Below, one piece after another: positions 8,837-17,960 of a stretch of 64,000 bases of DNA. The stretch comes from Phascolarctobacterium succinatutens CAG:287. Its GTDB lineage: Bacteria; Bacillota; Negativicutes; Acidaminococcales; Acidaminococcaceae. Within the stretch, counting starts at the first letter, position 1, and every line of letters starts with the position of its first letter. The notes beneath the pieces are model-generated. The model did no database searches, was not told the origin of the DNA, and saw nothing but the letters and a program-made list of their open reading frames with translations. Both the position numbers and the translations under genes were made by a program. The stretch is from contig NZ_FR892814.1 of NCBI RefSeq assembly GCF_000434895.1, positions 1 through 64,000 of the forward strand, read 5' to 3'.

Positions 8837-9038
8837 GGAGAATACAGTGTCCTTACGGTCAGCAAAAATTACGGCCACTCATTTCGTGTGGAACCAAGAC
8901 GAAGCGGCGCAAAACTCGCGCTATGCTGACAAATACTACTATAAAAATCAGGCGTAGCGCTCAGACATTGCGCCCCTTCTGTGGTTCCAGACACTCATTC
9001 GCTGTAATTTTTATTCCCTTCACGACACTATATTCTCC
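8837..9038. other. ~200-bp fold-back (imperfect palindrome) element
   Basis: The 380 bp between hydF and the next gene contain no convincing coding frame. Instead they hold two arms that match as reverse complements over about 95 bp: GGAGAATA.AGTGTC at both ends, then AAAAATTAC.GC, GGAACCA and GGCGCAA in matching order. The innermost stem is GCGCTATGCTGA (8918-8929) against TCAGGCGTAGCGC (8948-8960), with an 18-nt loop. Transcribed from either strand it would form a long rod with internal bulges. It could be a structured RNA, a MITE-like fold-back or a regulatory leader of hydF. Its identity is unknown. Confidence 0.65.
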
Positions 9039-9114
9039 TGTTTTTACGTTGTAGTTCTAGCTAGATTTTTAAATAACTTTTGGTTCAACATGGTACATGC
9101 TTAGCTTGGATAGC

Positions 9115-9146
9115 AAAAAAGGCTGCAGTACTTTCGCACTGCAACC
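9115..9146 (-). terminator. Terminator of the nicotinate phosphoribosyltransferase gene
   Basis: A minus-strand hairpin: 9138-9146 pairs with 9121-9129 (nine positions, one mismatch), followed by six T residues (complement of 9115-9120). It lies just after the stop at 9160. Confidence 0.85.
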
Positions 9147-9159
9147 TCATTGTTGCAAA

Positions 9160-10212
9160 TTATTTCACAAGCTCCATTTTGGGGTTAGGATTGTATTTGC
9201 GGCCGGCCTTAGCGCAGTCCTTGCCGTCAACCTTAACGATATCAGCAGTATAGTTGATGTTGCCGTCGAAGAAGGAAGAACCTACTGCATAGGTATCAAC
9301 AGGCACGCCCATTTCCTCAAACGCTGCTACGCGCTCAGCGTCAAAGCCGCCGGAAGCGATAATCTTAACGTGGTTAAAGCCTTCGGCATCCAGCGCACGG
9401 CGAACGTTGCAAACAAGCTCCTTGCAAACACCGGTCGGTTTAAAGGTACCGATTTGAGTCCACAGGCTCTTGTCAACCATGCTGCCGGAGGTATCCAGAC
9501 GCACGCCTGCGAGCTTTTTGCCCAGCTTGCGGGCAACAGCCAGAGAAGTATTTACGCAGTCATTGTCAAAGTCAACCAGAGCGATACGTGCGATAGACGG
9601 GTCAACATATTTATCAAAGGCTTCGGTAGCAGCGACAGTATCACCCTTATAGGAAGCAATCAATGCATGGGGGATAGTGCCCAGGCCCTTGCCGCCTGCT
9701 GCCAGCGCATTAGCATCGGTAGAAAAGCCGTGGATGCCGCCAACCAAAGCTGCATAGCCGTCGGATTCCTGAGTCTGGTAAATATCATAACGTGCAGGGA
9801 AGAAGAGCACCGGCTTGCCGTTGGCAGCCTTCACTACGCGGCGAACATTGGTGGCAATGCGGCTCTGGCGTGCCAGAATACCCAGATAAAGGGTTTCCAG
9901 ATGCGCAAAGTCAGCGTAATCGCCTTCGATAGTCATAACGGTTTCCCATTCGTCAACCTCTTCGCCGTCACGCAGGGAATGAATTTCGATAGTTTCCGGA
10001 TGGAAAGCGCATTGACGAATCAGAGCAATGACCTCGTCGGTACCGCAAACAACAACATGGTCACGGGCGAACACCTGCATCAGCACACGCGGATGATAAT
10101 TATCACCGTTCAAAATCTCTTCGGAACGCATAAAATATGCGTCAGTATAATAACCTTCTTTAATTTTTTCTACAGGAAAGCTAAAGCTTTCAACAGGTCT
10201 TCTTGTAGTCAT
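9160..10212 (-). CDS. Nicotinate phosphoribosyltransferase-like enzyme
   Basis: A 350-residue member of the nicotinate/quinolinate phosphoribosyltransferase superfamily, expected to join nicotinate and PRPP for NAD salvage. Supporting motifs are SFPVEKIKEGYYTDAYF near the N-terminus, ILARQSRIATNVRRVV, the central HGFSTDANA and GLGTIPHALI, and the barrel strand segments LVDFDND, GVRLDTSG and KIIASGGFD. The length fits the short archaeal/bacterial nicotinate type better than the longer PncB. Start MTTRRP is chosen because GGGAGG (10221-10226) lies 8 nt upstream; an in-frame ATG at 10263 does not have this spacing. Quinolinate phosphoribosyltransferase (nadC) is the main alternative but is usually shorter. 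Confidence 0.8.
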   Translation of the reverse strand: MTTRRPVESFSFPVEKIKEGYYTDAYFMRSEEILNGDNYHPRVLMQVFARDHVVVCGTDEVIALIRQCAFHPETIEIHSLRDGEEVDEWETVMTIEGDYADFAHLETLYLGILARQSRIATNVRRVVKAANGKPVLFFPARYDIYQTQESDGYAALVGGIHGFSTDANALAAGGKGLGTIPHALIASYKGDTVAATEAFDKYVDPSIARIALVDFDNDCVNTSLAVARKLGKKLAGVRLDTSGSMVDKSLWTQIGTFKPTGVCKELVCNVRRALDAEGFNHVKIIASGGFDAERVAAFEEMGVPVDTYAVGSSFFDGNINYTADIVKVDGKDCAKAGRKYNPNPKMELVK

Positions 10213-10269
10213 TTGATGAGCCTCCCAAAAATTTCTCACGAATTTTACTCTTTGCGAGAACATTAACTA

Positions 10270-10297
10270 TTGATTGTAGTTAAAAATATGATACAAT
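10270..10297 (+). promoter_or_regulatory. Candidate promoter for the glycosyltransferase gene
   Basis: TTGATT (10270-10275) and TACAAT (10292-10297) are separated by 16 bp, about 80 bp before the glycosyltransferase start. Confidence 0.45.
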
Positions 10298-10378
10298 ATA
10301 AAGGCTATGATAGCAAGCCTTTTTCGCAAAAAAATTCCGATTAGCTATATTTCCGATACAATATAGATGGTGATACAT

Positions 10379-11479
10379 ATGCAAAAAACACGAAAAAAAT
10401 ATACTGTGCTCCTGCTTTCGGCACCCATAGGCTCCGGACACAGGCTAGCAGCCGAAGCGCTGGAGCAGGCCTTCGCCGACCGTCCGGAGGTTGAGGTCAT
10501 CCACGGCAACATTTTCGACTTCTTCCCGCAGCTTCTGGGCAAGGCCTTTTTAGGCACCTACCTGTGGATTTTAAAATGCTGCCCGTGGCTCTACAAGCTG
10601 GCCTACAGCTGGGGCAACAAGCAGGGCGGCTCCTTATGGCTGCGTGAGCTCTTAAACCGCCTCTTGGCACGCTTAGGCGGCAGCTACCTGCGCAGTGTGC
10701 AGCCCGATGCTGTAATCGCTACGCACGCTACGCCTGCGGGCATTATCGGCTATTATAAAAAGCAGCATCCCGACCTTTGGCTCGGCGCTGTGGTGACCGA
10801 CTTTACGATTCACCGCTGGTGGGTTTGCGACGGCGTGGATACCTACTTTATCGCCGACGAGCTGCTGCGTGATAAGCTAGAAACAACTGCTGACATTCAG
10901 GCTACGGGCATTCCCGTGCGCCAGCAGTTTATGATTAAGCACGACAAGCAGAAATGCCGCGAGTTCTTCGGCTGGGACGAAAACGAACGCGTCTGCCTTT
11001 TGATGGGCGGGGGCGAGGGCCTGCTGCCGATGTCCGAGATAATCACGGCGCTGCAGCGCGCCGCTCTGAAGAACCTGCGCGTTGTCGCTGTTACCGGCCA
11101 TAATGAGGCGTTGGCAGCAAAGCTGCAAGCCAAATACGGCGCTACAGCCGAAATTTACGGCTTCCGTGAGGACGTACCGCAGCTTATGGCCGGCGCTGAT
11201 ATGATTATTACCAAGGCCGGCGGTCTGACCTCTGCCGAGGTGCTGGCGAGCGGACTGGACCTTTTAATCTACAAGCCGCTGCCGGGGCAGGAGGAGGGCA
11301 ACGCCGCCTTCCTGCAGCAATACTGCGGCGCTCTGGTGGCACGCTCTACCGACGAGCTGGTGCAGCACATCAAAAACAGCACGGTAAGCCCGCGTGAGGC
11401 AGCAGCCTGCAGCGAGCATGCCCATCCTTTGGCAGCACAGCAGATTGTCGATTACGTTATGCAAAGACTGCAAAAATAA
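10379..11479 (+). CDS. MGDG synthase-like glycosyltransferase (GT28)
   Basis: Probably a glycolipid or polysaccharide glycosyltransferase acting at the inner face of the cytoplasmic membrane. The N-terminal MGDG-synthase domain starts LLLSAPIGSGHRLAAEAL, the family signature. It is followed by the acceptor-side motifs THATPAGIIGYY and VVTDFTIHRWWVCDG. The C-terminal GT28 donor domain has LLMGGGEGLLPMS, VAVTGHNEAL and TKAGGLTSAEVLASG, where UDP-sugar is bound. The 366 residues fit the family. The start is ambiguous between ATG 10367 and ATG 10379; GGTGAT just ahead favours 10379. The sugar and acceptor cannot be read from the sequence. It is monocistronic, with its own terminator. Confidence 0.87.
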   Translation: MQKTRKKYTVLLLSAPIGSGHRLAAEALEQAFADRPEVEVIHGNIFDFFPQLLGKAFLGTYLWILKCCPWLYKLAYSWGNKQGGSLWLRELLNRLLARLGGSYLRSVQPDAVIATHATPAGIIGYYKKQHPDLWLGAVVTDFTIHRWWVCDGVDTYFIADELLRDKLETTADIQATGIPVRQQFMIKHDKQKCREFFGWDENERVCLLMGGGEGLLPMSEIITALQRAALKNLRVVAVTGHNEALAAKLQAKYGATAEIYGFREDVPQLMAGADMIITKAGGLTSAEVLASGLDLLIYKPLPGQEEGNAAFLQQYCGALVARSTDELVQHIKNSTVSPREAAACSEHAHPLAAQQIVDYVMQRLQK

Positions 11480-11489
11480 AAATTAATAA

Positions 11490-11528
11490 GCAGCGGACTC
11501 CTTCAGCCGAGGGAGTCCTTTTTGCTGC
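11490..11528 (+). terminator. Terminator after the glycosyltransferase gene
   Basis: GGACTCC (11495-11501) pairs with GGAGTCC (11512-11518) and is followed by a run of five T residues. GCAGC and GCTGC outside the stem may extend it. Confidence 0.85.
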
Positions 11529-11573
11529 GTGGCGCGGTTTTGCGCACTTTTAGCAGTATGCTTTCCAAGAGTT

Positions 11574-11602
11574 TTGACTGATAATTTCTTCCATTGTATA
11601 AT
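11574..11602 (+). promoter_or_regulatory. dprA operon promoter P1
   Basis: TTGACT (11574-11579) and a perfect TATAAT (11597-11602) with the ideal 17-bp spacing. Confidence 0.8.
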
Positions 11603-11610
11603 TAATTTAC

Positions 11611-11639
11611 TTGACCAATACGAATTTCATCATTATAAT
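11611..11639 (+). promoter_or_regulatory. dprA operon promoter P2
   Basis: TTGACC (11611-11616) and TATAAT (11634-11639), again 17 bp apart, 37 bp downstream of P1. The resulting leader is about 80 nt and ends in GGAGGAG 9 nt before the dprA ATG. Confidence 0.8.
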
Positions 11640-11728
11640 GTAAGAAAATCGCATATTATGAAGGCTGTGGCATGAAGTTCCGCTCTGACTGCATAATCAT
11701 GTAGAGAAAACAGGAGGAGTGTGACCTT

Positions 11729-12853
11729 ATGGATACCTTATATCTTGCTGCAATCTGCGCTGCTGTCCCCGGGTTGGGACGCAGCAGAATCCCTGCTTTA
11801 ATCAACGCTTTGGGCAGTGCCCGCGCCGTTTTTGAGGCTGATGCTGCCACACTTACAGCGACAGGACTTTGCACGCTGAAGGCGATTCACAATTTTCTTG
11901 GCAACCGCGATGCACGTATGCCGCAGAAAATTGATTACTTCTGCCGTCATCATGGCGTGGAGCTCTTAGCGTATACGGACGCTGCTTATCCGCAGAGCTT
12001 GCAGAACCTGAGCGACAAGCCTTTGGTGCTTTATATCAAAGGAAAGCTGCCCGAGGCTCCTTACGCCTTGGCGATAGTCGGTTCACGTCGCTGCACGGAA
12101 TACGGTGTGCGTGCTGCCGCCTGCTTTGCGCAGGCGATGACGCGCGAGGGTATACCCATTATCAGCGGCGGTGCCAAGGGCATTGACACGGCGGCGCACG
12201 AGGCCTGCCTGCAGGCCGGAGGGACGACGGTGGCAGTGCTTGGCTGCGGGCTGGATATTGCCTATCCGCCGGAAAACGCCAGACTGTTTGCCCGCATTGC
12301 CGAACGCGGCGCGCTCGTGTCGGAATACCCGCCGGGAGTACCGCCCATAGCAGCCAACTTTCCTGCGCGCAACCGCATCATCGTCGGTCTGTCACAGGCA
12401 GTGCTGGTAGCAGAGGCAGGCAAGCGCAGCGGCGCTGTAATTACGGCGAACATTGCTGCAGATGAGGGACGCGAGGTATATTGCGTACCGGGGAATATTT
12501 TCGACGGCAGCAGCATTGGCTGTCACGAGCTTATCCGCACCGGTGCCAAGCTGGTGGATATGCCACAGGATATTTTAGACGATAAAAGAAGCTGGCAGCA
12601 GGCGATGAACCGCCGCATAACCCAGCCAAGTATTTTTGACTGTGCACCGCAGGAGCCAAAGCCTGCACCGGCACCGGTCACAACTGAATTAGGAGCGAAG
12701 CTGCTGGCACTTTTGCAGGCAGGAGCGCTTTCTTTAGAAAAGCTGACGGAGCAGAGCGGAGCTGCTTTTGCTGCCGTGAGCATGGAGCTGCTTGACCTGC
12801 AGGCCGCCGGACTGGTGGCTACAGACCAGGCGCAGCGTTACTACCGTAAGTAG
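11729..12853 (+). CDS. dprA: DNA-processing protein DprA
   Basis: Loads RecA onto incoming single-stranded DNA during natural transformation. The 374-residue protein has an N-terminal helix-hairpin-helix/SAM-like region (about 1-65). The central Rossmann-like domain follows (about 75-285) with VGSRRCTEYG, SGGAKGIDTAAH, LGCGLDIAYP, FPARNRIIVGLS and SGAVITA. A C-terminal winged-helix domain covers about the last 65 residues. GGAGGAG at 11713-11719 fixes the start. It is first in a dprA-topA-trmFO operon behind two consensus promoters and 11 bp upstream of topA. Confidence 0.95.
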   Translation: MDTLYLAAICAAVPGLGRSRIPALINALGSARAVFEADAATLTATGLCTLKAIHNFLGNRDARMPQKIDYFCRHHGVELLAYTDAAYPQSLQNLSDKPLVLYIKGKLPEAPYALAIVGSRRCTEYGVRAAACFAQAMTREGIPIISGGAKGIDTAAHEACLQAGGTTVAVLGCGLDIAYPPENARLFARIAERGALVSEYPPGVPPIAANFPARNRIIVGLSQAVLVAEAGKRSGAVITANIAADEGREVYCVPGNIFDGSSIGCHELIRTGAKLVDMPQDILDDKRSWQQAMNRRITQPSIFDCAPQEPKPAPAPVTTELGAKLLALLQAGALSLEKLTEQSGAAFAAVSMELLDLQAAGLVATDQAQRYYRK

Positions 12854-12864
12854 GAGGAACACAA

Positions 12865-15147
12865 ATGGCAAAGACTCTGGTTATCGTGGAATCACCTACG
12901 AAATCCAAGACTATCGAAAAATTTTTAGGCAAAAACTATACTGTTAAGGCTTCTATGGGACACTTGCGCGACCTGCCGAAAAGCACCCTGGGTGTAACCT
13001 TTCTGCCGGACGAGGAGCATGCAAACGAATTTGAGCCGAAATATATCAACATCCGCGGCAAAGGCGATTTAATCAAATCTTTGAAGGCTGAAGCCAAAAA
13101 AGCCGACAAAGTCTTGCTGGCAACTGACCCTGACCGCGAGGGTGAAGCAATCAGCTGGCATCTGGCATTTATTCTGGGCATTGACCCGACATCTGCCTGC
13201 CGCATTGAATTTCATGAGATTACCGCTGCTGCTGTCAAGGACGCTATCAAGCATCCGCGCTGCATTGATATGGATATGGTTGATGCACAGCAGGCACGCC
13301 GCATTTTGGACCGCATCGTAGGCTATCAGCTGAGCCCGCTACTGTGGCGCAAAATCCGCAAGGGATTGAGCGCCGGCCGCGTGCAATCCGTTGCTACCAA
13401 AATTGTTGCCGACCGCGACCGTGAAATTGAAGATTTCGTGCCGGTAGAATACTGGACACTGCGCGCCAAGCTGCGTGAAAGCAGCAAAGCACCGCTGTTT
13501 GAGGCGGAAGCAGTGAAATATAAGGGCAAAAAGCTGGAGCTGCACACCGAGGCAGAGGCAAGAGCAGCGGAGGAAGCACTTTCCAAGGCTGATTACATTG
13601 TAAGCGACGCAGTGAAGAAGGAACGCAAGCGTCACCCCGTACCGCCGTTTACTACCTCCAGCATGCAGCAGGAGGCCAACAAAAAGCTCAACTTCAGCGC
13701 CAAAAAGACCATGATGCTCGCACAGCAGCTTTATGAAGGTGTATCGCTGGGCAAAACCTCCGTCGGCCTTATTACCTACATGAGAACCGACTCCGTGCGT
13801 CTGGCAGAGGTTGCCATTAGCGAAATCCGCGACTATATCAAGCAAAACTTCGGCAGCGAATTCTGCCCGGCGAAGGAAAACCATTACAGCACCAAAAAGA
13901 ACGCTCAGGACGCACATGAGGCGATTCGTCCGACCAGCGTCATGCGTACCCCGGCCGAAATGCAGGAGTATCTTACTGGCGACCAGCTGAAGCTGTATAC
14001 GCTCATCTGGAACCGCGTTGTTGCCAGCCAGATGACGGACGCTGTATATGACGTTACCACATTGGCAATTGATGCTGCCGACTACCAGCTGCGCGCAACC
14101 GGCTCCGTACTGAAATTCCCGGGCTTCTTGCAGCTGCACAGCAAATATGATGACAAAGAAAAGGATGCAAAGGTTCCTTACATTGAGCCTGGCACAAAGA
14201 TTGTCCTTTACAAGCTCATGCCGGCAGAGCAGCACTTCACCGAGCCGCCTGCGCACTTCACCGAAGCAACTCTCATCAAGGAGCTGGAGGAGAAAGGCAT
14301 CGGCCGCCCCAGCACCTTTGCACCTACCATCGTTACACTGCTTACCCGCGGTTACGTTGTCAAAGAAGCCAAAAAGCTGCTCGTTACCGAACTTGGCATT
14401 ATGACCGTGGATATGCTTACCGAATATTTTAAGGGACTCATCAACATCGGCTTCACCGCCCAGATGGAGGAAAAGCTGGATGAGGTTGCAGAGAAGAAGC
14501 ACACCAAGGACGAAGTTCTCAGCGAATTCTATGGTCCCTTCAAAAAGGATCTGGACCACGCAGGCGTGGTAATTCCTATCGTCGAAATCCCGCTCGAGGT
14601 ATCCGACGTTCCCTGCGACAAGTGCAACGACGGCACCATGATGGTTATCCGCGAAGGACGCTTCGGCAAGTTCCTGGCTTGCCCCAACTTCCCCAAATGC
14701 CGCAATACCAAGCCCATTCTGCACCCGATTGGTGTTAAATGTCCTAAGTGCGGTGCCGATATCCTCGAACGCAAGAGCAAGACCGGCAAGGTATTCTATG
14801 GCTGTGAAAAGTATCCTGAGTGCGATTACACCACCTGGGACAAGCCGCTTAACGAAGAATGTCCGGACTGTGGCGCTATGATGGTAGAGCACGTGGAGCG
14901 TAACGGCAGCAAGCGCAAGTTCTGCAGCAACCCGGAATGCTCCAAGGCAAGACCGGTATATGCTTCCAAAACCGCTGCAGCAAAGACTACGGAAGCTAAC
15001 ACAACCGCAACCAAGAAAACTACGGCGGCTAAAAAGACTACCGCTAAGAAAACGACTGCTACCAAAACTGCTGCGAAGAAAACCACTGCAGCTAAAAAGA
15101 CTACCGCCAAAAAAACTACTACAACTAAGAAAGGCAGCAACGAATAA
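12865..15147 (+). CDS. topA: DNA topoisomerase I (type IA)
   Basis: Relaxes negative supercoils through a 5'-phosphotyrosine intermediate. The 760-residue protein has the Toprim domain first (VIVESPTKSKTIEKFLG, then DPDREGEAISWHL). The catalytic core follows, with the active tyrosine at residue 305 in GLITYMRTDSVR. Three four-cysteine zinc ribbons follow (from CDKCNDG, CPKCGAD and CPDCGAM). The last ~60 residues are a low-complexity tail of Lys, Thr and Ala (KKTTA-type repeats), a basic DNA-contacting extension common in this enzyme. The ribosome site AGGAGG lies just before the ATG. The stop codon directly abuts the trmFO ATG, so translation is probably coupled. Confidence 0.97.
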   Translation: MAKTLVIVESPTKSKTIEKFLGKNYTVKASMGHLRDLPKSTLGVTFLPDEEHANEFEPKYINIRGKGDLIKSLKAEAKKADKVLLATDPDREGEAISWHLAFILGIDPTSACRIEFHEITAAAVKDAIKHPRCIDMDMVDAQQARRILDRIVGYQLSPLLWRKIRKGLSAGRVQSVATKIVADRDREIEDFVPVEYWTLRAKLRESSKAPLFEAEAVKYKGKKLELHTEAEARAAEEALSKADYIVSDAVKKERKRHPVPPFTTSSMQQEANKKLNFSAKKTMMLAQQLYEGVSLGKTSVGLITYMRTDSVRLAEVAISEIRDYIKQNFGSEFCPAKENHYSTKKNAQDAHEAIRPTSVMRTPAEMQEYLTGDQLKLYTLIWNRVVASQMTDAVYDVTTLAIDAADYQLRATGSVLKFPGFLQLHSKYDDKEKDAKVPYIEPGTKIVLYKLMPAEQHFTEPPAHFTEATLIKELEEKGIGRPSTFAPTIVTLLTRGYVVKEAKKLLVTELGIMTVDMLTEYFKGLINIGFTAQMEEKLDEVAEKKHTKDEVLSEFYGPFKKDLDHAGVVIPIVEIPLEVSDVPCDKCNDGTMMVIREGRFGKFLACPNFPKCRNTKPILHPIGVKCPKCGADILERKSKTGKVFYGCEKYPECDYTTWDKPLNEECPDCGAMMVEHVERNGSKRKFCSNPECSKARPVYASKTAAAKTTEANTTATKKTTAAKKTTAKKTTATKTAAKKTTAAKKTTAKKTTTTKKGSNE

Positions 15148-16476
15148 ATGACTATCTCTCCTGTACACGTAATCGGTGCGGGCCTGGCAGGCTGCGAAGC
15201 CGTTACCCAGCTCACACGCCACGGTATCCCTGTAATCCTGCACGAAATGCGTCCTGTAAAAAGTGACGAAGCACATAAAACCGCATATTTTGCCGAGCTT
15301 GTCTGCAGCAACTCCCTGCGCGCAGGCAATATTGAAAACGCTGTCGGCCTGCTGAAGGAAGAAATGCGCCGTTTAGGCTCTCTCATCATGCAAAAGGCTG
15401 ACGAGCATCAAGTGCCTGCCGGCGGCGCTCTGGCTGTTGACCGCGACGGCTTTGCCGCTGCCGTAACCGAAGCAGTAATGGCTAATCCGCTCGTTACTGT
15501 CATCCACGAAGAGGTGACCGACCTGGAAAGCCTTGAAGGCACTGTCATCGTAGCCAGCGGCCCGCTGACCAGCGACGCGCTTTTCGCCAATATCAAAAAG
15601 CTCCTGCAGTCTGATTATCTGCACTTCTTTGATGCCGCAGCACCGATTGTTACCGCCGATTCCCTGGACTATGACAAGGTTTACCGTGCCTCCCGCTACG
15701 ACAAGGGCGGCGCCGACTACCTCAACTGCCCCTTCTACACGAAGGAGGAATACGTTGCCTTCTGGGAAGCTCTCTGCAATGCGGAAAGCGCTCCCGTAAA
15801 AGATTTTGAGCATGATGTATTTGAAGCCTGCATGCCTATCGAGGAAATGGCAGCAAGAGGCGAGGACACCATGCGCTTCGGTCCGCTGAAGCCTGTAGGC
15901 CTCATTGACCCGCGTAACGGCAAGGAAGCATATGCAGTAGTGCAGCTGCGTCAGGATAACGCCGCTGCTTCCCTTTATAACCTGGTAGGCTTCCAGACAC
16001 ATCTCAAATGGCCGGAGCAAAGACGTGTTTTCGGCATGATTCCCGGTCTGGAGAACGCAGAGTTCGTCCGTTTCGGCGTAATGCACAAAAACACCTATCT
16101 GAATTCGCCGCAGCTTTTGGATAAGCACTTCAACCTGCGCAGCAACAAGCGCTTCTACTTTGCCGGACAGATGACAGGCGTAGAAGGCTACGTTGAATCG
16201 GCAGCCTCCGGCCTGATGGCCGGTTTAGCTGCTGCCAGAGCGATATTGGAGCTGCCGGAGGTAGAATTCCCCGACGTAACTGCGCACGGCGCTTTGGCCA
16301 ACTACATCAGCAATCCGGCGATTGAAAACTTCCAGCCGATGAACATCAACTTCGGCCTCATTCCGCCGCTCACTGTACGCATCCGCAAGAAAAGAGAAAA
16401 GAACGCTCAGATTGCAGCACGCGCATTGGAAGCACTGGACGGGGTTCTGCTCACGCTTAAAACTGAACAGGCATAA
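15148..16476 (+). CDS. trmFO: Methylenetetrahydrofolate-tRNA-(uracil-5-)-methyltransferase TrmFO
   Basis: Flavoprotein that forms 5-methyluridine at position 54 of tRNA using methylenetetrahydrofolate. The 442-residue chain opens with the FAD dinucleotide motif [11 protein letters not shown], then LHEMRP and ELVCSNSLR, and later [22 protein letters not shown], all characteristic of TrmFO/Gid. Its start codon immediately follows the topA stop. In many Firmicutes xerC, hslVU and codY come next; here the operon ends and xerC-codY lie near 52-54 kb on the other strand. Confidence 0.96.
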   Translation: MTISPVHVIGAGLAGCEAVTQLTRHGIPVILHEMRPVKSDEAHKTAYFAELVCSNSLRAGNIENAVGLLKEEMRRLGSLIMQKADEHQVPAGGALAVDRDGFAAAVTEAVMANPLVTVIHEEVTDLESLEGTVIVASGPLTSDALFANIKKLLQSDYLHFFDAAAPIVTADSLDYDKVYRASRYDKGGADYLNCPFYTKEEYVAFWEALCNAESAPVKDFEHDVFEACMPIEEMAARGEDTMRFGPLKPVGLIDPRNGKEAYAVVQLRQDNAAASLYNLVGFQTHLKWPEQRRVFGMIPGLENAEFVRFGVMHKNTYLNSPQLLDKHFNLRSNKRFYFAGQMTGVEGYVESAASGLMAGLAAARAILELPEVEFPDVTAHGALANYISNPAIENFQPMNINFGLIPPLTVRIRKKREKNAQIAARALEALDGVLLTLKTEQA

Positions 16477-16589
16477 ATTTCAGCCTGTTATCTCTGAAAT
16501 ATGCTGAGAAAGCCAAAAATATTTTTAGAGAAAGACAGTATGTGTCCTCCCTCTATGATAAAATTTGCTTATAGCCGGTGGCAAAACGT

Positions 16590-16617
16590 TTGCTTAAGAG
16601 AATGATTGTGCTATAAT
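16590..16617 (+). promoter_or_regulatory. Promoter of the WYL regulator gene
   Basis: TTGCTT (16590-16595) and TATAAT (16612-16617) with 16-bp spacing, about 63 bp before the start. Confidence 0.6.
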
Positions 16618-16680
16618 AAGCTTAAAGAGATTTTCTTACATCAGCCGCTTTGCAAATTTCATGGCAGGGAGGAACTAATA

Positions 16681-17652
16681 ATGACAGATTTACGCATCGC
16701 AAAGGATCGTTTGCTTTATATGTATTCGCGCCTGGTAGACGGCAAAATGCTCTACAAGAAGGAGGAGGCCCAACGCTTTGGCTGCTCCTTACGCTCTATT
16801 CAGCGCGACATAGAAGACCTGCGGTCCTTTTTGCATGAGCAGAACGAAGCAACAGGAATTGTGCAGGATTTGGTATATAACCAGAAGCTGGGCGCTTACC
16901 AGCTTGTACCGCCCTCACGCAATCTGCTGTCCAACGAAGAGGTTTTCGCCACGCTCAAAATACTGCTGGAAAGCAGGGCCTTCACCAAAAAGGAGCTTTA
17001 CCCGATTATTGATAAGCTGATTGACTGCTGTATCCCCAAAACAGAGCAGCAGCGTGTAAGCGAGCTTATAGGCAACGAAAAGCTGCTTTATGTAGAGCCG
17101 CAGCACAAGGACAAATTCCTGAAGAAGATGTGGGAGCTTAGCGGCGCTGTGCGCGAGCAGCAGGAGGTAACGATTACCTACCGTCGTACTGATGGCGTGC
17201 AGGTGCAGCGCACTGTGCAGCCTGTAGGCATCATGTTCTCCGAATTCTATTTCTATCTGATTGCCTTTCTTACGCCTAAAGATAAGCAAAAGGTAAAGTT
17301 TGAGATTGAGAACGATCCCTTCCCGACAATTTACCGCATCGACAGAATCAAAGGCTTTACGGTTACAGACAAGCATTTTGCTGTACCATATGCCAAACGC
17401 TTTGAAGAGGGCGAGTTCCGTAAGCGCATCCAGTTTATGTACGGCGGGCATCTGCAACGACTGCGCTTTTACTTCAAAGGCAGCTGCTATGAGTACATTT
17501 TAGACCGACTGCCAACAGCTAAGGTTGTGCAGGAGGACGAAAAGGGTACGCTTATCGAAGCAGAGGTCTTCGGCAAGGGCATTGATATCTGGCTGAAGAG
17601 TCAGGGCGAGCTGATTGAGGTTGTATCCCGACAGGAGCTGGCAGTAAATTAA
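16681..17652 (+). CDS. WYL-domain transcriptional regulator
   Basis: A 323-residue cytoplasmic regulator. The N-terminal DeoR-like winged helix (about 1-60) contains AQRFGCSLRSIQRDIEDL. The middle WYL domain has VTITYRRTDG, VQPVGIMFSEFYFYLIAFL (FYL replacing the usual WYL) and IYRIDRIKGFTVTD. The C-terminal part resembles the WCX extension. WYL domains sense nucleic-acid or nucleotide ligands, but the ligand and targets here are unknown. GGGAGG at 16667-16672 sets the start; an upstream ATG at 16661 is out of frame. It has its own promoter and a terminator downstream, so it appears monocistronic. Confidence 0.85.
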   Translation: MTDLRIAKDRLLYMYSRLVDGKMLYKKEEAQRFGCSLRSIQRDIEDLRSFLHEQNEATGIVQDLVYNQKLGAYQLVPPSRNLLSNEEVFATLKILLESRAFTKKELYPIIDKLIDCCIPKTEQQRVSELIGNEKLLYVEPQHKDKFLKKMWELSGAVREQQEVTITYRRTDGVQVQRTVQPVGIMFSEFYFYLIAFLTPKDKQKVKFEIENDPFPTIYRIDRIKGFTVTDKHFAVPYAKRFEEGEFRKRIQFMYGGHLQRLRFYFKGSCYEYILDRLPTAKVVQEDEKGTLIEAEVFGKGIDIWLKSQGELIEVVSRQELAVN

Positions 17653-17709
17653 GCTGAAAAAAATCATAAATCACCAAGAAATTTCTTATTTCTTCTCGAA
17701 AACTTTTCT

Positions 17710-17740
17710 GGATAGTCAATCTTTGGCTATCCTGTTTTTT
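17710..17740 (+). terminator. Terminator of the WYL regulator gene
   Basis: GGATAG (17710-17715) pairs with CTATCC (17727-17732), then T residues. Confidence 0.7.
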
Positions 17741-17833
17741 ATAATAAGATTATGCTAAAGAAAAATGAAAAAGTAACAGGTACATTTTCGTTGCAGCGTT
17801 GCGTTTTCATTCCTGCTCATTATCAAGGCAGAC

Positions 17834-17902
17834 TACATTTGCAAGCACGTGCCGCAAATGTAAAAGCATGTAAAAAATAAAGCCCGCACCTTTTTTTACA
17901 TG
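17834..17902. promoter_or_regulatory. Two adjacent inverted repeats upstream of the Xre gene
   Basis: The ~308 bp between the WYL gene and the Xre gene hold, besides the terminator, ACATTTGC (17835-17842) with GCAAATGT (17854-17861), and CATGTAAAAAA (17867-17877) with TTTTTTACATG (17892-17902). They may be operators for the small Xre regulator or stem-loops. The second hairpin has T residues inside its arm rather than after it, so it is not a typical terminator. Confidence 0.5.
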
Positions 17903-17960
17903 AAGTAATGCCTGAAATGCTATAAGCTATATATAGTCAGAAGAAGAGGAGTGGTGATAT

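Noticed and set aside
13339..15276. A 645-codon open frame antisense to topA
   Set aside because: It runs against a well-supported topA-trmFO operon, has a Cys/Phe-rich composition and no plausible start signal.
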